This document shows, in pieces, positions 1 to 5,080 of a stretch of 5,080 bases of DNA (positions are counted from its first letter, which is position 1; each line of letters opens with the position of its first letter). This stretch comes from an uncultured Bacteroidales bacterium (lineage in GTDB: Bacteria > Bacteroidota > Bacteroidia > Bacteroidales > UBA932): assembly GCA_904501835.1 (NCBI GenBank), contig CAJGBW010000075.1, forward strand, positions 1-5,080. Reading direction: 5' to 3'. The position numbers and the translations under genes are program-made. The notes under the pieces are model-generated. The model made no database searches and had not been told where the DNA came from. It was given only the letters and a program-made list of their open reading frames with translations.

Positions 1-173
1 GGGTACTGCGCTTCCAAGTCTTGCAGCTCGTACATGAGTTGGTCATACTCGTAATCACTGATTATCGGGTTATTATCAACATAATACCGACGATTACTGT
101 CTTCCAGCACGCTACGCAAAGCCTCAATTCTTTGTTTAGCCTGCTCAAAACTCATATTTGCGCTACTACTCAT
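1..173 (-). CDS. ligA: NAD-dependent DNA ligase LigA, N-terminal 57 codons (partial)
   Basis: The minus strand is open from an ATG at 173-171 to the left edge. The protein begins MSSSANMSFEQAKQRIEALR and continues with a helix-rich segment containing RRYYVDNNPIISDYEYDQLM at residues 28-47. The YY..D.P.ISD.EYD.L pattern is the signature of domain Ia of bacterial LigA, which contributes to NAD+ (nicotinamide mononucleotide) recognition. The protein seals nicks in DNA during replication and repair and uses NAD+ as the adenylate donor. The catalytic lysine, OB fold, helix-hairpin-helix and BRCT regions would lie outside the window. A second in-frame ATG at 155-153 (Met7) gives a start closer to the usual LigA N-terminus and cannot be excluded. 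The gene is divergent from the fimbrial operon and functionally unrelated, so it serves as a chromosomal housekeeping landmark. Recognition is from the motif alone, but the motif is distinctive. Confidence 0.9.
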   Translation of the reverse strand, partial: MSSSANMSFEQAKQRIEALRSVLEDSNRRYYVDNNPIISDYEYDQLMYELQDLEAQY

Positions 174-180
174 AATCTCA

Positions 181-188
181 CAAAGATA
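181..188 (-). promoter_or_regulatory. Possible -7 promoter box of ligA (TATCTTTG)
   Basis: Read on the minus strand, this is TATCTTTG, a full match to the Bacteroidota -7 consensus TAnnTTTG. Only 7 nt separate it from the ATG at 173, so transcription would begin almost at the start codon. I see no good -33 TTTG at the expected distance upstream. Either the ligA mRNA is nearly leaderless or translation starts at Met7 (155). Confidence 0.42.
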
Positions 189-203
189 GTAATTTTTTCA
201 TTG

Positions 204-231
204 AATTTACCCATTTTTAATTTTGTAAATT
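204..231. repeat. Inverted repeat in the divergent promoter region
   Basis: AATTTAC at 204-210 and GTAAATT at 225-231 are perfect 7-bp inverted arms around a 14-nt AT-rich spacer. ATTTACC occurs at 205-211 and again at 234-240, where it overlaps the plus-strand promoter box. The arms lie between the two divergent promoter-like boxes, a position that would suit an operator for a dimeric regulator. In DNA this AT-rich, a chance origin is quite possible. Confidence 0.3.
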
Positions 232-236
232 TTATT

Positions 237-244
237 TACCTTTG
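237..244 (+). promoter_or_regulatory. Possible -7 promoter box of the fimbrial operon (TACCTTTG)
   Basis: TACCTTTG matches the Bacteroidota -7 consensus TAnnTTTG exactly. It ends 8 nt before the ATG at 253, so the transcript would have a leader of only a few bases. A TTTG at 222-225 lies only 11 nt upstream, too close for a canonical -33 element, so the promoter is either weak, activator-dependent or wrongly called. It is the only plausible box I see upstream of the operon inside the intergenic region. Confidence 0.45.
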
Positions 245-252
245 CCTCGGTT

Positions 253-810
253 ATGACTCTTAGGCGGATTTTAATACTGCTCGTATTGTCGTGTTCATGC
301 TTCGTGTGTAGAGCCCAGATGTGGTCGGTATCTACCAACGCAGCGGCTTGGGCATATCTTGGCACTATCAACGGCGAAGTGAGTGTGGCGGCGCATCGTA
401 ATATCAGCATCAACGCCTCCGCTATGTACAATCCCTGGACATTCAGTAGCGAAAAAGGACCTTTTCAAGACCGTCAGCGAAGCGTCGCACTCGGTTTCAG
501 GTATTGGCCCTGGCATGTCTATTCCGGTTGGTGGATAGCCGCCAAAGCGCAATATCAAGAATACAATCGCGGCGGTATGTATGGAGAGGTGACGTCTGAA
601 GAGGGAGATGCCTTGGGAGGCTCTCTTTCTTTTGGATATACCCTGATGCTTAACAAATGGCTGAATCTGGAATTCGGTGCCGGTGTCTGGGGTGGTTCCA
701 CCCAATATAAGGTGTATGCCTGTCCTCGCTGCGGAAAGGTGCTGGATAGTGGCAATAAATGGTTTGTCCGCCCGAATGAACTTATTATTTCTTTAGTTTT
801 TGTTTTGTAA
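253..810 (+). CDS. DUF3575-family fimbrial-locus outer-membrane protein
   Basis: This 185-residue protein has a cleavable signal peptide (residues 1-21, basic MTLRR then a hydrophobic core, likely cut before or after the AQ at 21-22). The mature part consists of alternating amphipathic beta strands rich in Trp, Tyr and Gly. YNPWTF (59-64), a central RYWPWH (83-88), FGYTLMLNKWLNLE (127-140) and a late CPRCGK (157-162) followed by a terminal strand LIISLVFVL match my recollection of DUF3575 proteins. These are common first genes of FimA/Mfa-type fimbrial loci in Bacteroides and relatives. The length is normal for the family. Its molecular role is not established; the strand pattern suggests a small outer-membrane beta-barrel. 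The ATG at 253 is the only start that preserves the signal peptide. The stop overlaps the next start by one base (TAATG), which suggests translational coupling. The CxxC pair could form a disulfide or bind a metal, but that is inference. Confidence 0.83.
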   Translation: MTLRRILILLVLSCSCFVCRAQMWSVSTNAAAWAYLGTINGEVSVAAHRNISINASAMYNPWTFSSEKGPFQDRQRSVALGFRYWPWHVYSGWWIAAKAQYQEYNRGGMYGEVTSEEGDALGGSLSFGYTLMLNKWLNLEFGAGVWGGSTQYKVYACPRCGKVLDSGNKWFVRPNELIISLVFVL

Positions 811-2792
811 TGAGATATATTAAAATCTTCATATTTTTTCTGTTGATGCTGGCTTTTACAGGAGCCTGTTCGACACAGAAGAAACTTAAAAACCTCAAAG
901 AGAAGAGCCTTTCGGCAGGCTTGTATCTTCCCAATGAGAAAAAACTCCCCGAACTCGTACAGCAAAGTGAAAAGAAACGAGACACGCTGAAAGTACAGGA
1001 CTTGGATGGAAAAGAGCTCTTGATTATGAGGGCTATCAAAGATGATGAGACCGGTGAAATGGTCGCCAACGAAGTCCTGGATGCGGCAGTGGTGACGGCT
1101 CGTTTTAGAAATGTAGCCGAGAGAAGGGGAGAGGTCGAAATAGAATTCCAGATTACCGTGTCCGATTCTTTGCAGGACAGCCGCTGGCAATTGCGTTTCA
1201 ATCCTGAAATGTATATTCAGTCTGATACGGTCAATCTCGATCCTGTCATCATCACAGGAGAGGAGTTTAGAAAGATGCAAATGCGTGGCTATCAGCAATA
1301 TGAGCGATTCTTACAGTCCATTGCCCGAGACAGTCTGTATTTCATTGACTACGCCCAGCTTGAAATTTTCCTGGAGCGCAATATCCCTCAAATTTTCCAG
1401 TATAAGACCGATACCAGTTTTGTCTCTGACGAGGAATTTGCATCGGCATTCGGTGTGACTGAAAAACAGGCGATAGACCACTATACCAATAAGTTGCTCA
1501 AGCGTGCCAATGCTCGTAAAGTCAAGAAGAAAGGCAAAATGTGGGAGCGTTATGTCCGCAATCCCATACATAAGGAGGGCATTCGTCTGGATACGGTATT
1601 GAAGACGGAAAACGGTCAGTTTATCTATAATTATATACAGTTGATTCACACCCGCCCGAAGTTGAAAAAGGTGGAAATTGTCTTGAAAGGTGAAATTTTC
1701 GATGCCAAGACGCGTCTCTACACCATTCCGCCGAGTCCTCCTTTGGCTTTCTATATCAGTTCATTGAGTTCATTTGTAGATGAGACGGAGCGCTACAAGA
1801 TGAAAGTGATTGAGCGCCGTGCCGAGGCCAATACCGCTTGCAATGTGGATTTCAGCAGTGGAAAGAGCAACATCAATCTTCAGCTTGGAAACAACGATCA
1901 AGAAATCAAACGCATCAAAGGTACTTTGGCATCCCTGCTTGAAAACACAACCTACGATTTGGATTCCATTGTCGTCAGCGCTTCTTGTTCGCCCGATGGT
2001 AGCGTGCAGATTAACAGCCGTTTAGCACAGCAGCGTTCAGAATCAGTAACGGCCTATTTCCAAAAATTCATCCGTCATTATACCGATTCATTGGATAGGG
2101 AAAAAGGCTTCTCTGTGGATGAAGAAGGACGTATCGTACATGCAGAGGCTACGCCCGAAATTCGTCTTCTTGCCCATAGTGTCCCCGAAGATTGGGAGGG
2201 CTTGCAGAAATTGGTGGAGCAGGATACCCTCCTTACAAAGAAAGAAAAAGATAATTTTGAGCGCCACTTGCGCCGCCGAGACTTGGATAACCGTGAATAC
2301 GCCCTGAAAAAGGAGTCCTATTATCCCCATTTGCTCAAAAAACTCTATCCGCGTCTGCGTACCGTGCGTTTCGATTTTCACTTACACAGAAAGGGTATGG
2401 TGAAAGATACCATTCATACGACCGTGCTGGATACCAATTATATGAATGGAGTGCAGGCTATTCGCGATCGTGATTATGAATTGGCTATCAATATCTTGAG
2501 ACCTTACAACGATTATAACACAGCCATTGCCTATGTAGCCATGGATTACAATGCTTCGGCCCGTGCCATTTTGGAAAGTTTGGAGAAGACGGCGCAGATC
2601 AACTATATGTTGGCTTTGCTTTACTCTCGTGACGGACAGGATCAGAAGGCGGTGCAATGCTATTTGCATTCCTGCGAACAGGATCCTTCATATAAGCACA
2701 GAGGTAATCTGGACCCGGAAATTTCCGCGCTCATCAAACGATACAACCTCAATGCCCAACCCGAAGAAGACGAATTTGAATATTCATTTTAG
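810..2792 (+). CDS. Large lipoprotein with OmpA-like and TPR-like domains, fimbrial locus
   Basis: This 660-residue protein starts on the A of the preceding TAA, with no clear ribosome site, and so is probably translated by coupling. Residues 1-20 form a lipoprotein signal ending in TGAC, with lipidated Cys20. A charged linker is followed by a beta-rich region (about 85-150, including NLDPVIITGEEFR) that resembles the strand-rich N-terminal part of DUF3868 proteins, which often occupy this position in fimbrial loci. Residues 160-250 are helical and 255-320 form a second beta region (YISSLSSF). An OmpA-like domain follows at about 341-421, with CNVDFSSGKSNI, then SCSPDG (392-397), N402, L405 and R409 in the order of the peptidoglycan-binding motif. 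Residues 545-650 contain helical pairs of TPR type (DYELAINILRPY, NYMLALLYSRDGQDQKAVQCY). The tail is acidic (EEDEFEYSF). The likely role is a periplasm-facing or outer-membrane scaffold linking the fimbrial machinery to the cell wall. Family assignment is good; function is inferred. Confidence 0.78.
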   Translation: MRYIKIFIFFLLMLAFTGACSTQKKLKNLKEKSLSAGLYLPNEKKLPELVQQSEKKRDTLKVQDLDGKELLIMRAIKDDETGEMVANEVLDAAVVTARFRNVAERRGEVEIEFQITVSDSLQDSRWQLRFNPEMYIQSDTVNLDPVIITGEEFRKMQMRGYQQYERFLQSIARDSLYFIDYAQLEIFLERNIPQIFQYKTDTSFVSDEEFASAFGVTEKQAIDHYTNKLLKRANARKVKKKGKMWERYVRNPIHKEGIRLDTVLKTENGQFIYNYIQLIHTRPKLKKVEIVLKGEIFDAKTRLYTIPPSPPLAFYISSLSSFVDETERYKMKVIERRAEANTACNVDFSSGKSNINLQLGNNDQEIKRIKGTLASLLENTTYDLDSIVVSASCSPDGSVQINSRLAQQRSESVTAYFQKFIRHYTDSLDREKGFSVDEEGRIVHAEATPEIRLLAHSVPEDWEGLQKLVEQDTLLTKKEKDNFERHLRRRDLDNREYALKKESYYPHLLKKLYPRLRTVRFDFHLHRKGMVKDTIHTTVLDTNYMNGVQAIRDRDYELAINILRPYNDYNTAIAYVAMDYNASARAILESLEKTAQINYMLALLYSRDGQDQKAVQCYLHSCEQDPSYKHRGNLDPEISALIKRYNLNAQPEEDEFEYSF

Positions 2793-2836
2793 GATATAAA
2801 CAGAAAACAATAATTATTAACCAAAATCAAAGTACA
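2793..2836 (+). other. Short A/T-rich leader before the pilin gene
   Basis: This 44-nt gap contains a 10-bp perfect palindrome AATAATTATT at 2809-2818 and an A-rich run up to the ATG at 2837. There is no Shine-Dalgarno match and no TAnnTTTG box, so the pilin gene is probably read from the upstream transcript. A-rich leaders without a Shine-Dalgarno site are normal in Bacteroidota. There is no stable hairpin followed by a T run, so I see no terminator. Confidence 0.5.
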
Positions 2837-3811
2837 ATGAAAAAATTATCTTTCGTACTGGCAGCGGCCCTCGCAATCGTTGGCTGCGCAAAGGAACCCG
2901 TTAACAGTGGTTCAAATCAACCCGAGGGAATCTGTGAGATTACCTTCAACCTTTCTCCCGGCACCACAAAGGTGACAACGACCGACATTTCCAAAGAGAA
3001 TGAGGTCAATGTCAGCACTTTGCAGGTCTTCGTTTTCAATAGCGACGGCTCTGTGGATGCTTTTTCCGGTCGTGAAAACGGCAACAATCTGACTTTGTCT
3101 TGTACCTTGGGTGACAAGACGGTCTATGCCCTTGTCAATGCTCCTTTGATTCGTCAGGTAGAGTCTTTGACAGGATTCCTTGCTGAGACTTCTCAATTCA
3201 GTGACAACCAACTCAATCAGTTTGTAATGTTGGGCTCTTTGAATGTGAAACTTTCTTCCAGCAAAGCGAAAGTAACCATTCCCGTAAAACGTCTGGTTTG
3301 TAAAATCGTGATTGAGAAAATTACCCGCGTGGATGAGACCGAAGACTCTACCAAGACCCTTTCCATCGTAGGTATGTGCCTCAAACACGTGGCCGGTACG
3401 ACCAATCTCGGTCTGGATGCCCAGGCAGAGAGTTGGTATAACACCGTAACCAACGAAAAACTCACTTCTCCCGACAATGTTGTGGCCATGACCACGCAGT
3501 ACAATATCAAATCTGCGCCCATCGCCAACAAGGAGACCTATGCGACTTCTCATACTTTCTACGCTTATCCTAACATTGTCAGCAGCACCTATCCGACCAT
3601 TTTGTCTATCGAGCATGCTATCGAAGGTGACGATACTCCTTATTATTATCCTATTCAAATTGAAAACAATTTGGAGGCCAATAAAGTTTACACCATCACA
3701 GAGTTGAAACTGACCCGTCGTGGTGGTACCGATGATGACAAAGCCCAGATTTACTTCACTTTGAAGGTGGAAGATTGGGAAATCGGTGGCAGCTGGCCTG
3801 AGAGCTTCTAA
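2837..3811 (+). CDS. FimA/Mfa1-family major fimbrial subunit (type V pilin)
   Basis: This 324-residue protein has a lipoprotein signal (MKKLSFVLAA..., lipobox IVGC, Cys17). An N-terminal pilin domain follows: strand CEITFNL (33-39), then QVFVFNSDGSVDAF (63-76), VYALVNAP (96-103) and the barrel strand VTIPVKRLVCKIVIE (146-160). The C-terminal domain carries HTFYAYPN (239-246), YYYPIQIENNLEANKVYTI (269-287), KLTRRG (291-296) and the closing VEDWEIGGSW (311-320). These landmarks fit the P_gingi_FimA family. In that family, the lipidated precursor reaches the outer membrane, a trypsin-like protease such as the gingipain Rgp removes the first strand, and the exposed groove accepts the C-terminal strand of the next subunit. 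Here the residue in the cleavage-site position appears to be Lys45 in TTKV, not the usual Arg. The position before a Mfa2-like anchor supports shaft pilin, though a minor subunit is possible. I do not assign fimA or mfa1 because subfamily cannot be judged by eye. Confidence 0.88.
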   Translation: MKKLSFVLAAALAIVGCAKEPVNSGSNQPEGICEITFNLSPGTTKVTTTDISKENEVNVSTLQVFVFNSDGSVDAFSGRENGNNLTLSCTLGDKTVYALVNAPLIRQVESLTGFLAETSQFSDNQLNQFVMLGSLNVKLSSSKAKVTIPVKRLVCKIVIEKITRVDETEDSTKTLSIVGMCLKHVAGTTNLGLDAQAESWYNTVTNEKLTSPDNVVAMTTQYNIKSAPIANKETYATSHTFYAYPNIVSSTYPTILSIEHAIEGDDTPYYYPIQIENNLEANKVYTITELKLTRRGGTDDDKAQIYFTLKVEDWEIGGSWPESF

Positions 3812-3831
3812 TTTTTCAGGATAATTTTTCA
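3809..3831. repeat. Tandem pair of TAATTTTTCA at the pilin stop codon
   Basis: TAATTTTTCA occurs at 3809-3818, where its first three bases are the pilin stop codon, and again at 3822-3831, a period of 13 nt with GGA between them. The pair fills the space up to the anchor gene. The AGGA at 3818-3821 lies between the copies and is the only Shine-Dalgarno-like sequence here. No hairpin is formed, so this is not an intrinsic terminator. Confidence 0.45.
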
Positions 3832-3840
3832 TTGTTTCAA

Positions 3841-4686
3841 ATGCGCAGTAAACACCATATTGTCGCGTTACTCGTTTGCCTGGGGGCATTGCTTTCCTGT
3901 TCCGTAAAGGAAAACAGGGAAGAATGTCCTTATTGGCTGCGGGTGGACGTAAAACCTGCTTTGGGTGCGGCAGATACGGTGGCTGTGCGTTGCTGGAACA
4001 GTGAAAAGAAATTGTTTTTTGAATCCCTTCCTGTTGCAGATTATGCCGATTCGTTGGTGTATGAACGCGTCATTAATAAGCGCGATGTCCTGATTGCTAC
4101 GTGGTGGAATGAAAAGACCTACCATAAGGCCAATGAAAGCGAAAATTATTTCTATTGTGACTATGGCTTTGCTGCCGACAGTCTGTATGGCGGACACCTT
4201 GTCGTGGATACGCATACGGATGATGTGGTGCTCTCTACGCCCATGCACAAACAGTTTGCAACGGTGTATGTGACGTTCAAGGATTATTCCGGCAGTCTGA
4301 ATGCCAATTTCTTCTTGGAAAGTGACTACAATGCTTTGGATGTCAAGACCTTGACGCCTTGTTCGCTCAAATTGACCGGTGATCCGGATTACGATATATT
4401 CCATGCACGTCTGGTGCGTCAAGGGCCGGAAAGTCGTCTGTTTGTGACCCGTATTTTGCGTCAGCCGAGCGATGTATTCCCCAGTACCATGCGCATTGTT
4501 GCCAAAGATGACATGGGCAACGTCCGTTGGCGACTGAATTTGGAGGAAATTCTTTCCGAATACAACGAGATGATTGACTGGGATAAGGAGAGTCTGGATG
4601 ACATTCATTTGACGGTTACGGATAATGAATTTGCCGTGCGTCCGGAAGATTGGGAAGAGGGATTTGATAAAGATGATGATTTTTAA
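3841..4686 (+). CDS. FimB/Mfa2-family fimbrial anchor lipoprotein
   Basis: From the ATG at 3841, this is a 281-residue protein with a lipoprotein signal MRSKHHIVALLVCLGALLSC and lipidated Cys20. The mature start SVKENREECPYWLRVDV has the Cys-Pro then L-x-V strand typical of the FimB/Mfa2 family (PF08842). Later landmarks are WWNEKTYHK (88-96), FAADSLYGGHL (110-120), HKQFATVYVTFKDY (136-149), MRIVAKDDMGNVRW (217-230) and the end IHLTVTDNEFAVRPEDWEEG. Family members are retained in the outer membrane, cap the base of the fimbria, and limit its length. The position right after the pilin fits this exactly, and 281 residues is close to the family norm. A TTG at 3832 gives three extra residues (MFQ) and sits 10 nt after AGGA, against 19 nt for the ATG, so the true start is not settled. 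The tail is strongly acidic (DKDDDF) and overlaps the next frame by 14 nt. Confidence 0.85.
   Translation: MRSKHHIVALLVCLGALLSCSVKENREECPYWLRVDVKPALGAADTVAVRCWNSEKKLFFESLPVADYADSLVYERVINKRDVLIATWWNEKTYHKANESENYFYCDYGFAADSLYGGHLVVDTHTDDVVLSTPMHKQFATVYVTFKDYSGSLNANFFLESDYNALDVKTLTPCSLKLTGDPDYDIFHARLVRQGPESRLFVTRILRQPSDVFPSTMRIVAKDDMGNVRWRLNLEEILSEYNEMIDWDKESLDDIHLTVTDNEFAVRPEDWEEGFDKDDDF
4656..4662 (+). promoter_or_regulatory. Possible ribosome binding site inside the end of the anchor gene (AGAGGGA)
   Basis: AGAGGGA, containing GAGG, ends 10 nt before the ATG at 4673 and lies within codons of the anchor protein. It supports the ATG ATG pair at 4673/4676 as the start of the downstream membrane protein, in preference to an upstream ATG at 4625 that only opens a shadow frame of the anchor gene. 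Confidence 0.4.
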
Positions 4687-5077
4687 TTTGCTTGCTATCA
4701 TTGCTTTAGGTTATTGTGTCATCAAAATATTCTTCGCGAATATCAAGCGCGGAGGCATTCTGCTGACGCAAATCGCAGTAGGCAGTCTGCATATGTTCTC
4801 TATTCCCAAGGGCTATACAGACGGCTTCATTCAGTGGTGCAAACAAGTTATCGCTCTGTGCTTGACCGCATTCCTGCAGATGACGCTACTGTATCTGGGC
4901 CTGCTGACCTGGCAGACGAACCTGCTGTTGGGTCTTGGCGTCATGCTTTCTGCCAATGAGGTACCTCGTATTGCCCAGATGTTTGGTCTGGACACCAGTG
5001 CAAGAGTGAACTTGTCCAGCGCAGTTTATACCACTACGTCGGCTGTCAATTTGGCAAAAACCATCATCAAGAAATAA
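4673..5077 (+). CDS. VirB6/TrbL-like (DUF6045-like) conjugation channel protein, C-terminal half only
   Basis: Translated from 4673, this is 134 residues (MMIFNLLAIIALGYCVIKIF...), very hydrophobic. It has a first membrane segment at about residues 3-22, a basic loop ANIKRGG (23-29), a second segment at about 30-46, the loop PKGYTDGFIQWCKQ and one or two further segments through LLGLGVMLSANEVPRIAQMFGLDTSARVNL. The series KRGGILL, GSLHMF, GYTDGF.QWCKQ, ANEVPRIAQ.FGLD matches my recollection of the C-terminal half of DUF6045/VirB6-like inner-membrane proteins of Tn1549-type conjugative elements. Those are normally some 230-300 residues with an N-terminal membrane half that is absent here. Upstream of 4673 this frame only shadows the anchor gene, so the homology seems to begin right at the junction. 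Either the gene is truncated or a short homologue has been co-opted. It would sit in the inner membrane and is not a known fimbrial component. The reading frame is intact, which argues against long decay. Confidence 0.6.
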   Translation: MMIFNLLAIIALGYCVIKIFFANIKRGGILLTQIAVGSLHMFSIPKGYTDGFIQWCKQVIALCLTAFLQMTLLYLGLLTWQTNLLLGLGVMLSANEVPRIAQMFGLDTSARVNLSSAVYTTTSAVNLAKTIIKK

Positions 5078-5080
5078 GGA
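5075..5080 (+). promoter_or_regulatory. Possible ribosome binding site of a further gene (TAAGGA)
   Basis: The stop codon TAA runs into GGA at the right edge, making AAGGA, a good Shine-Dalgarno core. A start codon a few bases further on would place another gene in tight succession. Only six bases are visible, so this is a hint and nothing more. Confidence 0.25.

Noticed and set aside
191..203. Similarity of AATTTTTTCATTG here to AATTTTTCATTG at 3823-3834 as a shared regulatory element
   Set aside because: This low-complexity AT-rich match differs by one T and lies in different contexts, so chance is the simplest explanation.
174..252. Invertible (phase-variable) fimbrial promoter
   Set aside because: The inverted arms are 7 bp and only 14 nt apart, leaving too little room to flip a promoter, and no recombinase gene is in the window.
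21..263. Plus-strand open frame of 80 codons at the left edge
   Set aside because: It overlaps the ligA start on the other strand and the AT-rich promoter region, and its translation has no motif.
2809..2818. AATAATTATT palindrome as terminator between the lipoprotein and pilin genes
   Set aside because: The stem is only A/T, with no loop and no T run, so it cannot form a stable terminator.
2912..3889. Long antisense open frame opposite the pilin gene (325 codons)
   Set aside because: It has no recognisable domain or signal and an odd composition, and the plus strand has a clear FimA-type protein. It arises from codon bias of the sense gene.
4625..4672. Upstream ATG at 4625 as start of the conjugation-like gene
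   Set aside because: The first 16 residues are only a shadow of the anchor gene's codons. The ATG at 4673 has a better-placed AGAGGGA, and the homology starts there.
3868..4701. Long antisense open frame opposite the anchor gene (277 codons)
   Set aside because: It is rich in His, Arg and Ile without family motifs, and the opposite strand holds a convincing FimB/Mfa2 protein.

Overview
The window looks like a Bacteroidales (phylum Bacteroidota) chromosome segment. The evidence is a set of fimbrial gene families known from Porphyromonas, Bacteroides and relatives, two divergent TAnnTTTG promoter-like boxes (the Bacteroidota -7 element), little use of strong Shine-Dalgarno sites, and Bacteroidota-style lipoprotein signals. 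I cannot assign a genus.

Layout, left to right. (1) Positions 1-173, minus strand: the first 57 codons of the NAD-dependent DNA ligase gene ligA, running off the left edge. (2) Positions 174-252: a short AT-rich divergent intergenic region with one promoter-like box per direction, each only 7-8 nt from the start codon it would serve. (3) Positions 253-4686, plus strand: four tightly spaced genes forming a probable type V (FimA/Mfa-type) fimbrial operon. They are a DUF3575-like outer-membrane protein, a 660-residue lipoprotein with a central OmpA-like domain and a TPR-like tail, a FimA/Mfa1-type shaft pilin and a FimB/Mfa2-type anchor. (4) Positions 4673-5077: overlapping the end of the anchor gene, a hydrophobic frame that resembles the C-terminal half of a VirB6/TrbL-like conjugation channel protein (DUF6045-like). 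That family is best known to me from Tn1549-type elements of Firmicutes. The window ends on what may be the ribosome binding site of a further gene.

How the genes fit together. In type V pili, FimA/Mfa1 pilins and their anchors are secreted as lipoproteins, matured by proteolysis at the outer membrane, and joined by donor-strand exchange. The FimB/Mfa2 protein stays at the base as anchor and length terminator. The DUF3575 protein and the large OmpA-like lipoprotein are frequent upstream partners and probably serve the cell-envelope side of assembly or anchoring, though their mechanism is unknown.

The most unusual point is the junction at about 4673-4690. A complete fimbrial anchor gene passes directly, by a 14-nt overlap, into what looks like half of a conjugation gene. 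It could be a relic of a mobile-element insertion or recombination, a co-opted membrane protein, or an assembly artefact. I see no tRNA, rRNA, CRISPR array, insertion sequence or convincing hairpin terminator.
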